DNA of 64,000 nt from positions 62,001-126,000 of the forward strand of contig NZ_JAJGNP010000001.1 in NCBI RefSeq assembly GCF_020782245.1, in the 5' to 3' direction. Origin of the DNA: Sphingobium soli. GTDB lineage: Bacteria > Pseudomonadota > Alphaproteobacteria > Sphingomonadales > Sphingomonadaceae. A model generated the notes under the pieces. It was not told the origin of the DNA, ran no database searches, and was given only the letters and a program-made list of their open reading frames with translations. Position numbers and translations under genes: made by a program. Shown in pieces: positions 20,983 through 30,069 of the stretch (within the stretch, counting starts at the first letter, position 1; every line of letters starts with the position of its first letter).

Positions 20983-22013
20983 CAGGCCGCGACCTTGAGC
21001 GGCGCTTCGGTCAGCAAACCCTGCCGTTCCAGGCTGTGGCCGATGATGGTTTCGACCAGCATCGCGTGATCGACGCCGATCGAGCGGGCCGACCGGGATA
21101 TGGTCTTCTTCGACCACAGGTTGCAGGACAGATTGACTTCCATGAACTGCACCGCGCCGGTCACGGGATCATAGCGGAATTCGAACCGGCCATAGTCGAA
21201 CGGCCAGAGGTCCGGGAGCATCCGGCGGGTCATATCCTCCAGCTGCGCCAGCAGCGCGCGATCCTCGACCAGCACCAGCGGGTCGTCGCCCGCGTCGATC
21301 AGGCCGCGCTTTTCTTCATGACTGCGCGCGCGATGCGGATCGGCCGGCACATACATCATCGGCGGCAATATCCAGGGCTGGCCGCCGCTGCCGCCCACGA
21401 CCGGGACCGCGATGTCGAGCAGGGGCGCCCAGGCTTCGACCAGGACGTCATGGCCTTCCCCATGCAGATAGTCGATTTGCGTCCGTGCTTCGGTCCAGCT
21501 GTCGACCATGGCCAACCCCCAGGACGCCGACGACGCATTGGGCTTCACCACCAGCCGCTCCGCGTGAAAAGCGGGCTCGGCGGGCAGGCCGCCACGGCGA
21601 AATATCTGCGCCGGCATGGTCGGCACGCCATGGGCGCTGGCGATCATCTTGCTAAGATATTTGTCGTCCGACACGCCGCGCAGGATCGGGCTTGCCCCCA
21701 GATGCGGCATGTCGCGCCAACTGAGCAGCAGCGGTGCCATCATCTCGCTATTCTGGAAGCCGCCCCGGTTCAACAGGGTGACGACGAAATCCACATCCGG
21801 CCGGTCGAACAGCGATTCATAACTGTCAGCGACCCGGATATTGAGGCCGATCTCCTCCAGCGTCGTGCGCATTTCATGATGATAGACGGCATGGTTGCCA
21901 TCCACCGCATCGGGCGTGCCGGACGCGCGTGCATGCTTGGCAAGGAAGAGGATGCGCAGTCGCGCCTTGTCGGCAGGCGAAATACGCACGCAGCGATCGA
22001 TATGCGTTACCAT
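20982..22013 (-). CDS. D-Ala-D-Ala ligase-like ATP-grasp protein
   Basis: A 343-residue ATP-grasp ligase relative. 'RLVVKPNASSASWGLAMV' (~residue 150) is the ATP-binding Lys plus glycine-rich loop, 'DVLVEAWAPLLDIAVPVVG' holds the nucleotide-binding Glu, and 'GRFEFRYDP' with 'VQFMEVNLSCNLWSKK' holds the Mg2+ ligands (E-x-N). The His-rich N-terminal part ('DGNHAVYHHEMRTTLEE') differs from true Ddl. It is the first gene of a four-gene operon and is probably a peptide- or amide-forming enzyme, with substrate unknown. Confidence 0.8.
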   Translation of the reverse strand: MVTHIDRCVRISPADKARLRILFLAKHARASGTPDAVDGNHAVYHHEMRTTLEEIGLNIRVADSYESLFDRPDVDFVVTLLNRGGFQNSEMMAPLLLSWRDMPHLGASPILRGVSDDKYLSKMIASAHGVPTMPAQIFRRGGLPAEPAFHAERLVVKPNASSASWGLAMVDSWTEARTQIDYLHGEGHDVLVEAWAPLLDIAVPVVGGSGGQPWILPPMMYVPADPHRARSHEEKRGLIDAGDDPLVLVEDRALLAQLEDMTRRMLPDLWPFDYGRFEFRYDPVTGAVQFMEVNLSCNLWSKKTISRSARSIGVDHAMLVETIIGHSLERQGLLTEAPLKVAA

Positions 22014-22128
22014 GGCCGATCCCTAGCCTGTCCGCATGACGTCGGCTTGACGCGCCCATGACAACCACGCGTCGATGGCACGACACCGGCATGAACAATT
22101 TATGCCAGGGATATGTCAGGCTGTTGGT

Positions 22129-23757
22129 TCACTGCGCTGCGCGCACCATTGCCAGCGCCGCTGCTTCGGCGACCTTGATGCCGTCGATGGCGGCGGACAG
22201 GATGCCGCCGGCATAGCCCGCACCTTCGCCTGCCGGATAGAGGCCCGCGACGTTGAGGCTCTGAAAATCCTTGCCGCGCGTGATGCGCACGGGCGACGAT
22301 GTGCGGGTTTCCACCCCCGTCATGACCGCATCGCCATGGTCATAGCCCGCCAGTTGCCGGCCAAAGACCGGCAGAGCCTCGCGGAAGGCGTCGATGACGA
22401 AGGGCGGCAGGCAGGATGCGAGATCCGTTGGCGTCACGCCAGGCTTGTAGGATGGCTCCACCGAACCCAGCGACGTGGATGGCCGCCCGGCCAGGAAATC
22501 GCCGACCGTCTGCCCCGGCGCCCAATAGCTCGACCCGCCCGCAAGAAAGGCCTGGCTTTCCCAATGACGCTGAAAATCAATGCCGGCCAGCGGCCCACCG
22601 GGATAATCGCGTTGCGGGTCGATGCCGACGACCAGGCCCGAATTGGCGTTGAATTCGGCGCGGCTATATTGGCTCATGCCGTTGGTGACGACGCGCCCTT
22701 CCTCCGACGTCGCGGCGACGACCCGGCCGCCCGGGCACATGCAGAAGCTGTAGACCGTGCGGCCATTGCCGCAATGATGCGCCAGGCTGTATGCCGCCGC
22801 GCCCAGGTCAGGGTGGCCCGCGCATTGGCCGTAGCGGGCGCGGTCGATCCAGCTTTGCGGATGTTCGATGCGCACGCCGATGGAAAAGGGCTTGGCCTCC
22901 ATATGGACGCGCTGCCGATGCAGCATTTCGAATGTCGGGCGCGCGCTGTGGCCCACCGCCAGGACGACATGATCGGTTTCGATCGCGCTGCCGTCATGCA
23001 GCACCAGTCCGCGCAGCTTCTGCGCACCGTCGCCGTCCGGTTCCAGCAGCAGGTCATCGACCCGCGTCTGCCAGCGATATTCGCCGCCCAGTCCTTCGAT
23101 TTGGCGGCGCATGGATTCGACCATCGAGACGAGCCGGAATGTGCCGATATGGGGATGCGCTTCCCATAATATGTCGTCGGGCGCACCGGCGGCGACAAAT
23201 TCCTCCAGCACCTTGCGGCCCAGAAAACGCGGGTCCTTGACCCGGCAATAGAGTTTGCCGTCAGAAAAAGTGCCGGCCCCGCCTTCCCCGAACTGGACGT
23301 TGGAATCCGGGTCGAGTTCGCCGCGACGCCACAGGCCCCACGTATCCTTCGTGCGCTCGCGCACCACCTTGCCGCGATCCAGGATGATCGGCCGGAAGCC
23401 CATCTGCGCAAGGATAAGGCCGGCAAACAGCCCGCACGGCCCCGCGCCGATCACTACAGGCCGTTTGCCACTCCAGCCATCGGGGCGATGCGCGACGAAA
23501 TGATAGCGCGTGTCGGGCGTCGGCCGCACATCATGATCGTTGGCGAAACGCGCCAGCACGGCGGCTTCGTTCTCCACATCGATGTCGAGCGTATAGACCA
23601 GCTGGATCGCATTGCGACGGCGCGCGTCATTGCCGCGCCGGACCAGATTATGACCGCGCAACTCCTGCGGCTGAATGTTCAGGCGCGCACAGATGGCGGC
23701 GGGCATCGCCTCGGCCGGATGGTCGAGGGGCAGTTTCAGGCCGGACAGTCGGATCAT
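22129..23757 (-). CDS. FAD-dependent dehydrogenase (COG2509-like)
   Basis: A 542-residue flavoprotein. 'VVIGAGPCGLFAGLILAQMG' (~residue 100) is the dinucleotide-binding motif, followed by 'QFGEGGAGTFSDGKL'. The C-terminal 'LYPAGEGAGYAGGILSAAIDG' is the second FAD contact. Cysteines in 'YSFCMCPGG' are a constant feature of this family of uncharacterised dehydrogenases. It is a single gene with 115 bp upstream before the ligase operon end and 36 bp to the PepSY gene. The substrate is unknown. Confidence 0.85.
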   Translation of the reverse strand: MIRLSGLKLPLDHPAEAMPAAICARLNIQPQELRGHNLVRRGNDARRRNAIQLVYTLDIDVENEAAVLARFANDHDVRPTPDTRYHFVAHRPDGWSGKRPVVIGAGPCGLFAGLILAQMGFRPIILDRGKVVRERTKDTWGLWRRGELDPDSNVQFGEGGAGTFSDGKLYCRVKDPRFLGRKVLEEFVAAGAPDDILWEAHPHIGTFRLVSMVESMRRQIEGLGGEYRWQTRVDDLLLEPDGDGAQKLRGLVLHDGSAIETDHVVLAVGHSARPTFEMLHRQRVHMEAKPFSIGVRIEHPQSWIDRARYGQCAGHPDLGAAAYSLAHHCGNGRTVYSFCMCPGGRVVAATSEEGRVVTNGMSQYSRAEFNANSGLVVGIDPQRDYPGGPLAGIDFQRHWESQAFLAGGSSYWAPGQTVGDFLAGRPSTSLGSVEPSYKPGVTPTDLASCLPPFVIDAFREALPVFGRQLAGYDHGDAVMTGVETRTSSPVRITRGKDFQSLNVAGLYPAGEGAGYAGGILSAAIDGIKVAEAAALAMVRAAQ

Positions 23758-23793
23758 GGGGCAGCCCTTAATCGCTCCCGGCCTGAAAGAAAA

Positions 23794-25080
23794 CTAGGCG
23801 CGGGAAAGCCGCCCCGCCAGCCATTCCACGGCGAGCGCGGCCAGCATCGACAGGCCGGTCAGGGGAAAGAGCGCGCCCAGTGCGATCATCACGCCTGCGA
23901 CCGTCCGGCGCGCGACCGGGCTTGCCGGCGGCGGCGCGGCAAGCCGCCCGTCTTGCCGCCGCTTCCACCACAGCGCCGGCGCGGTCAGACACAGCAGCAG
24001 CAGGCACAGGCATCCCGCCAGCATCAGCAGCCGGTTGCCCTCCCCATATTGCTGGCCCTGATGGGTGGCGATGCCCCATTCGACCGCCTTTGCGCCCTTG
24101 CCGAACTGCCGCCATTCCATGTCCTGCACCACCGCGCCGGTCGCCGCGTCGATGGCGATGGCGCGCGCATCGTCGGCGCGCACCGTGATCGCCGACACCA
24201 GATAGGGCGCGCCCGGAGTGGCCGGCAGGAAGAGGTGATAGCCCTGCGCAAGCCCCCGCCGGGCAGCGATCTGTGTCACGGCGTCGACGCCGACATCGCG
24301 ATTCCCCTGCCCCATCGGCGCGTCCTGCTCCCGCAGCGTCCAGGGCAGCGCATGCTTGGCGGCGTGGGACCAGGGATTGACCTTCATTGGCGGCCGCCCC
24401 GCCTTGTTGGCGGCGATCACGGCTCGCAACCCTCCGCCCCAGATATCGGTCCACGGCATGCCGGTGATGGCGAGAAACAGGATGACGAGCGCCGACGCAA
24501 AGCCCAGCGTCCCATGCAGGTCGCGCCAGAACAGCCGCCCCTTTACGGTCCCGCGGAGCGCCAGAGCGGGTTGGCCGCGCCGGGGCCAGCGCAGGTACAG
24601 CCCCGTGACGCACAGGATGATCGCCCAGCCGGCGACGATTTCGACCAGCCGGTTGCCGACCGGTCCGGTGATGGTCAGGCTGTGCAGCGACTTGACCGTC
24701 TCCATCACGCCGCCATCGCGCATCTGCCCCAGGATACGCCCGTCACGGGGATCGACGAAGTAGGTCATCGTGCCGCCCCCGTCCCTCGGCGTCACTACTC
24801 GCCAGCTTTCCTCGTCGCTGGCCGGGCGCACCACCTGGGTAGCGGCGCCACCAGCGCGCGCCTCCGCCGCCGCGACGATGCGCGACGCCGGCAAAGATGC
24901 GCCCCCGCCTGGCTGCGTCAGCCGCACCGGATAGACCAGCGCCTCCACTTCCGCCTTGTAGAGATAGAGCGCGCCCGTAGCCGCCATCAGCGCCAGCACC
25001 GGCAGCACGATGAGGCCGGCATAGAAATGCCAGCGCCACATGGCGCGGTAAAATCCGCCGCCGCGCACGTCCTCACCCAT
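23794..25080 (-). CDS. PepSY-associated membrane protein of metal uptake operon
   Basis: A 428-residue inner-membrane protein with four main hydrophobic spans, at residues ~15-38, ~155-175, ~195-215 and ~365-385, and PepSY-like periplasmic parts between. 'MWRWHFYAGLIVLPVLALMA' and 'RLFWRDLHGTLGF' carry the His residues of PiuB/FegB-type proteins, proposed ferric-siderophore or metal reductases. Its ATG shares one base with the TonB receptor stop, so it is co-translated with the receptor. Confidence 0.85.
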   Translation of the reverse strand: MGEDVRGGGFYRAMWRWHFYAGLIVLPVLALMAATGALYLYKAEVEALVYPVRLTQPGGGASLPASRIVAAAEARAGGAATQVVRPASDEESWRVVTPRDGGGTMTYFVDPRDGRILGQMRDGGVMETVKSLHSLTITGPVGNRLVEIVAGWAIILCVTGLYLRWPRRGQPALALRGTVKGRLFWRDLHGTLGFASALVILFLAITGMPWTDIWGGGLRAVIAANKAGRPPMKVNPWSHAAKHALPWTLREQDAPMGQGNRDVGVDAVTQIAARRGLAQGYHLFLPATPGAPYLVSAITVRADDARAIAIDAATGAVVQDMEWRQFGKGAKAVEWGIATHQGQQYGEGNRLLMLAGCLCLLLLCLTAPALWWKRRQDGRLAAPPPASPVARRTVAGVMIALGALFPLTGLSMLAALAVEWLAGRLSRA

Positions 25081-27119
25081 CAGAAGCGCGCCCGCACGCC
25101 GGCGTAGAAAGCGCGGCGCTCGATGGGATAGAAGGCGGCGCTGCCTTCGTTGGCGGGGGTCGCGGGGTCATCCGCGACATAGCGCACCAGCGCGCTGATA
25201 TCGCCGATCGCCCGCTCCTTTGTCAGGTTGCGCGCATCGACGAACAGGGTGACGCCGTCCTGCACTTGCGCCTGCGCGGTGAGGTTCAGCATCGCATAGC
25301 TCTCCACCCGCTTGCTGTTGGCATAATCCACCCATGCCCCCTGCGGCAGCCATTCGACCGCCGGGCTGACCGACAGCCGGTCCGTCCCCAATGTCAGCTC
25401 CGCGCGGTAGAAATGGCGCGGGATGACCGGCAGGCGATTGTCGCCGAACTGGATGTCGTCGCGGAACCGGAAGTCGCTATACTGATAGACCTGCCGCAGC
25501 CGCAGCCAGGGGCTGAGCGTCAGGTCCAGCCCCGCCTCGATCCCCTGATGCCGCGTGCGGTCCGCATTGAAGGTCGCGGCCGGAATAAGGCCGGGAACGA
25601 CGCTATATTGCAGCATCTCACCCCTTATGTCCGCGCGATAGACGCTGACGTCCCACGTCGCGATGCCCACCCGGCCGCGCGTGCCGATTTCGGCGGTCCA
25701 TGCCTTTTGCAGCCCGACCGGCGTGAAGCCGGGCGCGCCGCCCGCGGGCGCCTGGCTCAATTCGCCAAAGCCGGGCATTTCCACCGATCGGCTGTAATTT
25801 GCGTAGACCTGCATCCTATCCGATGGTTCGTAGAGCAGGCCGATCTTGGGCGCGAAACTGTCGAAATCGGCCTGACCGCTGCGTGCGGGGGCCATCCGGT
25901 TGTCGATCTTGCGCTCACCATGGCTGTAGATGCCCCCGGCCACCAGCCACAGGGAGGGCAGCGGGGCTATGCGCGCTTCGGCATAGCTGTTGATCGTCTG
26001 CGCCTTCTGCACCGCATCGGCGGTCGGGGCGCCCGACTTTCCATTCAGATTAACGAATTGCCGCGCGACGGTGCGGCCAAACCGCGCCTGGCTTCCCAGC
26101 GTCAACGCGACGGGCATGCCGCCAATGTCCCCGGTCAAGTCCACGCTAACAAAGACTCCGCGATCCTCCGATTTCTGGTCGATCACCTGATAGATCGGAT
26201 GAAACAGCTGTTTGGCATTGAAATAGACGCCAAAGGCGACGGTAGCATCGTCCAGTGCGATGGTCGTGCGGTTCTGCAACCGGATCGAATCGATGTCCCG
26301 CGCCTGATCGCCAAAGACATTGCCCTTGGACGGATTGGCGATGGCGTCGGTCTCATTGAGCGCGCCCGCCAGTTTCTGCCGGATCGTCTGCGCGCTTGCG
26401 TAAAAACGGGTCTCCACCCGCTCGCTGAGTTTTAGGCCGACATTGCCGTTGAAGCGCAATGCCTTGCGGTCGCCATGGATGCGGTCGCTGTCGGACCGGT
26501 CGGCGGTGATCGCCATAAATGCATCGCCATGATCATCGGCATAACCAAAGGCCATCTTGCCGCGCAGCGTGTCGAAACTGCCGCCATCTATGCGCAGTTC
26601 GACGCCCGGCGCACTGCGGCCGGTCGGCGTCACGGCATTGATCGCACCACCCAGCGTCGATCCACCCAGCCGCAGCGCATTGCCGCCCCGATACACCTCC
26701 AGATGCTGGAAGACCTGCGGGTCCAGTTCCTGGAAATCGCCATTGTCGTCGGCGGCGTTGATGGGAATGCCATCCTGCAACAGGGTCAGGCCGCGCATGT
26801 GATAGCCGCGCGACAGGCCTGATCCGCGAATGGAGATGCGCACTTCCTGCCCGAAGCGGGGCTGGGTGTAGACGCCGGGCGAGAAGCTGAGCGCGTCGCG
26901 CAGCGACACGGCGAGCTTGTCGTCAAACTCTTGCGCCGACACGACATCGACGCCGCCGGGGGTCCGCTGCACGCGGGCGGCGGCTTCCTCGACAATCGGG
27001 CTGGCGGTGACGATGATCGCGCTTTGGTCGGCGCTGTCCTCGGCAAGAACCGGATGGGAGGACAGCATAAGGACGAGGGCGCACAGCGGCAGGCCGCGCG
27101 CGACACTATGAGAAAACAT
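25080..27119 (-). CDS. TonB-dependent outer-membrane receptor
   Basis: A 679-residue receptor. The signal peptide 'LPLCALVLMLSSHPVLA' ends near residue 26. A TonB-box-like 'AIIVTASP' and the plug domain follow ('SLRDALSFSPGVYTQPRFG', 'ISIRGSGLSRGYHMRGLTLL', 'NALRLGGSTLGGAIN'), then the barrel ends in 'RRAFYAGVRARF' with a terminal Phe. No N-terminal signalling domain is present. The chosen start ATG 27117-27119 gives a normal signal peptide; an extension to 27179 does not. It is followed by a PepSY protein and preceded by DUF2946, a context used for copper or iron/siderophore uptake. The ligand cannot be read. Confidence 0.88.
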   Translation of the reverse strand: MFSHSVARGLPLCALVLMLSSHPVLAEDSADQSAIIVTASPIVEEAAARVQRTPGGVDVVSAQEFDDKLAVSLRDALSFSPGVYTQPRFGQEVRISIRGSGLSRGYHMRGLTLLQDGIPINAADDNGDFQELDPQVFQHLEVYRGGNALRLGGSTLGGAINAVTPTGRSAPGVELRIDGGSFDTLRGKMAFGYADDHGDAFMAITADRSDSDRIHGDRKALRFNGNVGLKLSERVETRFYASAQTIRQKLAGALNETDAIANPSKGNVFGDQARDIDSIRLQNRTTIALDDATVAFGVYFNAKQLFHPIYQVIDQKSEDRGVFVSVDLTGDIGGMPVALTLGSQARFGRTVARQFVNLNGKSGAPTADAVQKAQTINSYAEARIAPLPSLWLVAGGIYSHGERKIDNRMAPARSGQADFDSFAPKIGLLYEPSDRMQVYANYSRSVEMPGFGELSQAPAGGAPGFTPVGLQKAWTAEIGTRGRVGIATWDVSVYRADIRGEMLQYSVVPGLIPAATFNADRTRHQGIEAGLDLTLSPWLRLRQVYQYSDFRFRDDIQFGDNRLPVIPRHFYRAELTLGTDRLSVSPAVEWLPQGAWVDYANSKRVESYAMLNLTAQAQVQDGVTLFVDARNLTKERAIGDISALVRYVADDPATPANEGSAAFYPIERRAFYAGVRARF

Positions 27120-27219
27120 GGATGGATCTTTCTGAAACAGGCCGACGTCTTCGTCACCACGCGGCGCCGAATCGGTCATTCATCCCGACGCGCGGGGCGT
27201 GCGGGCATTGCAGTCTTTT

Positions 27220-27630
27220 TCAGAAAGCGGCGGGTGGCCCCAATGAGGGCGGCGGTGGCGCGGCCAGCCGGGCGATGAGGCCGGTCTTGAGCGCAAAGGC
27301 GATCGGGCCGAAGGCGAGTTTCCACGCCGGCAAGGGCAGATCGGCCAGCGCCAGCGGCGGAACGACCGGCTGGACCGACGCGGCGAAGGGGCAATGCTGT
27401 TGGCCGCCCATGCCATCATCCGGGCGATGATCGCCATCCATGGGTGAGCCGCCGCGATCGACCACGACATTGACGGCCCCCTGACCGGTGCAAAGCGTCA
27501 CCACTACGCCATGGGCGGTGCGTACCGGCATGAAACCGGTCGGCGCGATCAGGTGAATTGCCAGGACGAGCAGCGCCAGCGCGGCCAGCACACCGCGCGC
27601 ACCTCTGCTCTGTCTGATCGCCCCCGTCAT
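27220..27630 (-). CDS. DUF2946-type small protein
   Basis: About 136 residues with an N-terminal hydrophobic segment ('VLAALALLVLAIHLIAPTGF'), a Cys in 'VTLCTGQG', a His/Asp-rich stretch and 'QQHCPFA'. This layout matches DUF2946 proteins, which often sit beside TonB receptors for copper. The start is ATG 27628-27630. It is the first gene of the presumed operon with the receptor (100-bp gap). Metal binding by the Cys/His residues is inferred. Confidence 0.65.
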   Translation of the reverse strand: MTGAIRQSRGARGVLAALALLVLAIHLIAPTGFMPVRTAHGVVVTLCTGQGAVNVVVDRGGSPMDGDHRPDDGMGGQQHCPFAASVQPVVPPLALADLPLPAWKLAFGPIAFALKTGLIARLAAPPPPSLGPPAAF

Positions 27631-27716
27631 GACGCTGGCCCTAGCGGCTTGGCCGTGGCGTGTCACTGGGGCAAAAGGCCCATGCGGAGATATGCAGGAC
27701 AGGCATAGCACTCACC

Positions 27717-27732
27717 TTGACGTAAACGTAAA
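27717..27732 (+). promoter_or_regulatory. LiuR-like MerR operator upstream of the MerR gene
   Basis: TTGACGTAAACGTAAA is an inverted repeat: TTGACGT and ACGTAAA match in 6 of 7 positions around a central AA. It resembles sites of LiuR-type MerR regulators of branched-chain and fatty acyl-CoA catabolism. It overlaps a -35-like TTGACG 35 bp before the MerR gene, in the divergent region with the DUF2946 gene. Autoregulation is inferred. Confidence 0.55.
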
Positions 27733-27751
27733 GCGGGATTACATCATCGCC

Positions 27752-28162
27752 ATGGATAATCGCAGCAGCATCGCCGGGATCGAACTGCCCGATCATAGCG
27801 AACGGGAACGCTACAGCATCACCGACCTGTCGGAAGAATTTGGCGTCACCGCGCGCGCTCTGCGCTTTTACGAAGACGAAGGGCTGATTTCGCCTGAACG
27901 CCAGGGCCTGACCCGCATCTATTCACGGCGCGACCGGGCGCGACTGGCGTGGATCCTGCGCGGCAAGCGCGTGGGTTTCAGCCTGACCGAAATCCGCGAG
28001 ATGATCGACCTCTACGACGCTGATGAGGAACATGAGGCGCAGCGGCGCGTCACTGTGGACAAATGCCGCGCGCGCATCGACCTGCTGACCCGGCAGAAGG
28101 ACGATATCGATGCGGCCATTGCCGAACTGGCGGCCTTCGTCGCCACTATCGAACAGAAATAG
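27752..28162 (+). CDS. MerR family regulator (LiuR-like)
   Basis: A 136-residue protein. 'YSITDLSEEFGVTARALRFYEDEGLISPERQ' type sequence begins at residue ~20 (winged HTH of MerR), and a C-terminal coiled coil follows ('DLLTRQKDDIDAAIAELAAF'). It lacks the Cys residues of metal-sensing MerR proteins and matches the group that controls acyl-CoA degradation genes. The start ATG 27752 lies close to the operator, so a very short leader or leaderless transcript is possible; a longer in-frame start at 27629 would run through the operator. The acyl-CoA dehydrogenase gene begins 38 bp downstream and is the likely target. Confidence 0.88.
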   Translation: MDNRSSIAGIELPDHSERERYSITDLSEEFGVTARALRFYEDEGLISPERQGLTRIYSRRDRARLAWILRGKRVGFSLTEIREMIDLYDADEEHEAQRRVTVDKCRARIDLLTRQKDDIDAAIAELAAFVATIEQK

Positions 28163-28200
28163 ACCCCCTACCCCGCATAAGAGAATTTCAGGAGACGATC

Positions 28201-30003
28201 ATGCCAAGCTACGCCGCCCCCATTCGCGACACCCGCTTCGTACTGGATCATGTCGTGGGGCTTGACCGCTACGCCAATCTGCCCAGCTTTGCCGCCGCTT
28301 CGCCCGATCTGGTGGAAGCGATCCTGACCGAAGGCGGCAAGGTCGCGGCCGAAATCCTGTTCCCGTTGAACGCTTCGGGCGACAAGGAAGGCTGCACGCG
28401 CAATAGCGACGGCAGCGTCACGACGCCCGCCGGCTTCAAGGACGCCTATGACCAATATGTCGCAGGCGGCTGGACGACGTTGCACGCGCCGGAGGAATTT
28501 GGCGGACAGGGCCTGCCCATGGTCGTGGCGACTGCGCTCGGCGAATATATGACGTCGGCCAACCAGGCGTTCGAAATGTATTTCGGCCTCACCACCGGGG
28601 CGATTTCCGCGCTGCTCGCCAAGGGCAGCAGCGAACAGCAGCACCGCTATATCCCCAAAATGGTGTCGGGCGAATGGACCGGCACGATGAACCTGACGGA
28701 ACCGCATTGCGGCACTGACCTTGGCCTCATCAAGACCAAGGCCGTGCCGCAGGGCGATGGCAGCTACGCCATCACCGGCACCAAGATCTTCATTTCGGCG
28801 GGCGAGCATGACCTGGCCGACAACATCATCCACCTCGTCCTCGCCAAGACGCCCGACGCGCCCGAAGGCAGCAAGGGCATTTCGCTCTTCGTCGTGCCAA
28901 AGATCATGGTGGGTGACGACGGCGCGCTGGGTGATCGCAACGCCGTTTCCTGCGGGTCGATCGAGCACAAGATGGGCATTCACGGCAATGCGACCTGCGT
29001 CATGAACTATGACGGCGCGACCGGATGGATGGTCGGCGAGGAGAATAAGGGCCTGGCCGCCATGTTCATCATGATGAACGCCGCGCGCCTGGGCGTCGGC
29101 CTCCAGGGCTTGGGCCAGGCGGAAGTCGCGTTTCAGAACGCCGTTCATTATGCGCAGGACCGTCGGCAGGGTCGCGCGCTCACCGGCCCCAAGGAGCCGG
29201 AGGAAAAGGCCGACACGCTGTTCGTCCATCCCGACGTGCGCCGCATGTTGATGGAGGCCAAGGCGCTGACCGAAGGGTTGCGCGCGCTGACCCTGTGGAC
29301 CGCCGTGCAGGTGGACCTGTCGCACTACGCCGAAACCGAGGAAGAGCGGCAGGCGGCCGATGACCTGCTCCAGCTGCTCACCCCGGTGGTCAAGGGCTAT
29401 GGCACCGACAAGGGTTTTGACGTCGCGGTGTCGGCGCAGCAGGTGTTCGGCGGCCATGGCTACATCTGGGAAAATGGCGTAGAGCAATATGTGCGCGACG
29501 CCCGCATCGCCCAGATTTACGAAGGTACCAACGGCATTCAGGCGATGGACCTAGTGGGCCGCAAGCTACCCATGCATGGCGGGCGCGCATTGCAGGCGTT
29601 CCTGAAGCTGGTGAACGAGGAGGTCGCCGCCGCCAAGTCCGACGAATCGATCGCCCCGATCGCGGAGGCGCTCGAAAAGGCGAGCGGCCAGCTGGGCGCG
29701 GCGACCATGTGGCTGATGCAGAACGCCATGAAGAACCCGGATAATGCGGGCGCAGGCGCGCATCATTATATGCACATATTGGGCATCGTCGCGACGGGCC
29801 TGATGTGGCTGCGCATGGCTAAGGCGGCCAGCGCGCAGATCGCGGCAAGCGAAGGCGATGCGGGCTTCCTGGAGGCCAAGCTGGTAACGGCCCGCTTCTT
29901 TGCCGAACGGATCATGCCCGACGCAGGCGCACTGCGGCGCAAGATCGAGGGCGGCGCGGATACGCTGATGGCGCTCGACCCGGCGCAATTCCTGGCCGCC
30001 TGA
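28201..30003 (+). CDS. Acyl-CoA dehydrogenase with C-terminal domain (DmdC/FadE5-like)
   Basis: A flavin-dependent acyl-CoA dehydrogenase of 600 residues, about 200 longer than medium-chain enzymes. The extra C-terminal acetyl-CoA dehydrogenase-like domain is typical of DmdC (3-methylmercaptopropionyl-CoA) and FadE5 types. 'MNLTEPHCGTDLGLIKTKA' is the FAD/substrate loop, and 'VFGGHGYIWENGVEQYVRDA' plus 'QIYEGTNGIQAMDL' are the conserved C-terminal motifs with the catalytic Glu. GGAG lies 6 nt before the ATG. Substrate chain length is not readable. Confidence 0.92.
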   Translation: MPSYAAPIRDTRFVLDHVVGLDRYANLPSFAAASPDLVEAILTEGGKVAAEILFPLNASGDKEGCTRNSDGSVTTPAGFKDAYDQYVAGGWTTLHAPEEFGGQGLPMVVATALGEYMTSANQAFEMYFGLTTGAISALLAKGSSEQQHRYIPKMVSGEWTGTMNLTEPHCGTDLGLIKTKAVPQGDGSYAITGTKIFISAGEHDLADNIIHLVLAKTPDAPEGSKGISLFVVPKIMVGDDGALGDRNAVSCGSIEHKMGIHGNATCVMNYDGATGWMVGEENKGLAAMFIMMNAARLGVGLQGLGQAEVAFQNAVHYAQDRRQGRALTGPKEPEEKADTLFVHPDVRRMLMEAKALTEGLRALTLWTAVQVDLSHYAETEEERQAADDLLQLLTPVVKGYGTDKGFDVAVSAQQVFGGHGYIWENGVEQYVRDARIAQIYEGTNGIQAMDLVGRKLPMHGGRALQAFLKLVNEEVAAAKSDESIAPIAEALEKASGQLGAATMWLMQNAMKNPDNAGAGAHHYMHILGIVATGLMWLRMAKAASAQIAASEGDAGFLEAKLVTARFFAERIMPDAGALRRKIEGGADTLMALDPAQFLAA

Positions 30004-30032
30004 CCCTAGGCGACCGGACAGTCATTCAAGCG

Positions 30033-30059
30033 AAGGGCGGCCCATTTGGCCGCCCTTTT
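30033..30059 (+). terminator. Rho-independent terminator after acyl-CoA dehydrogenase gene
   Basis: AAGGGCGGCC (30033-30042) pairs perfectly with GGCCGCCCTT (30048-30057) around a 5-nt loop and runs into TTTT. It is 30 bp after the stop. Confidence 0.85.
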
Positions 30060-30069
30060 GCTTATCGGG

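Noticed and set aside
23488..25107. 539-codon plus-strand open frame
   Set aside because: It is antisense to the PepSY and FAD dehydrogenase genes and is rich in Arg/Gln/His without any domain.
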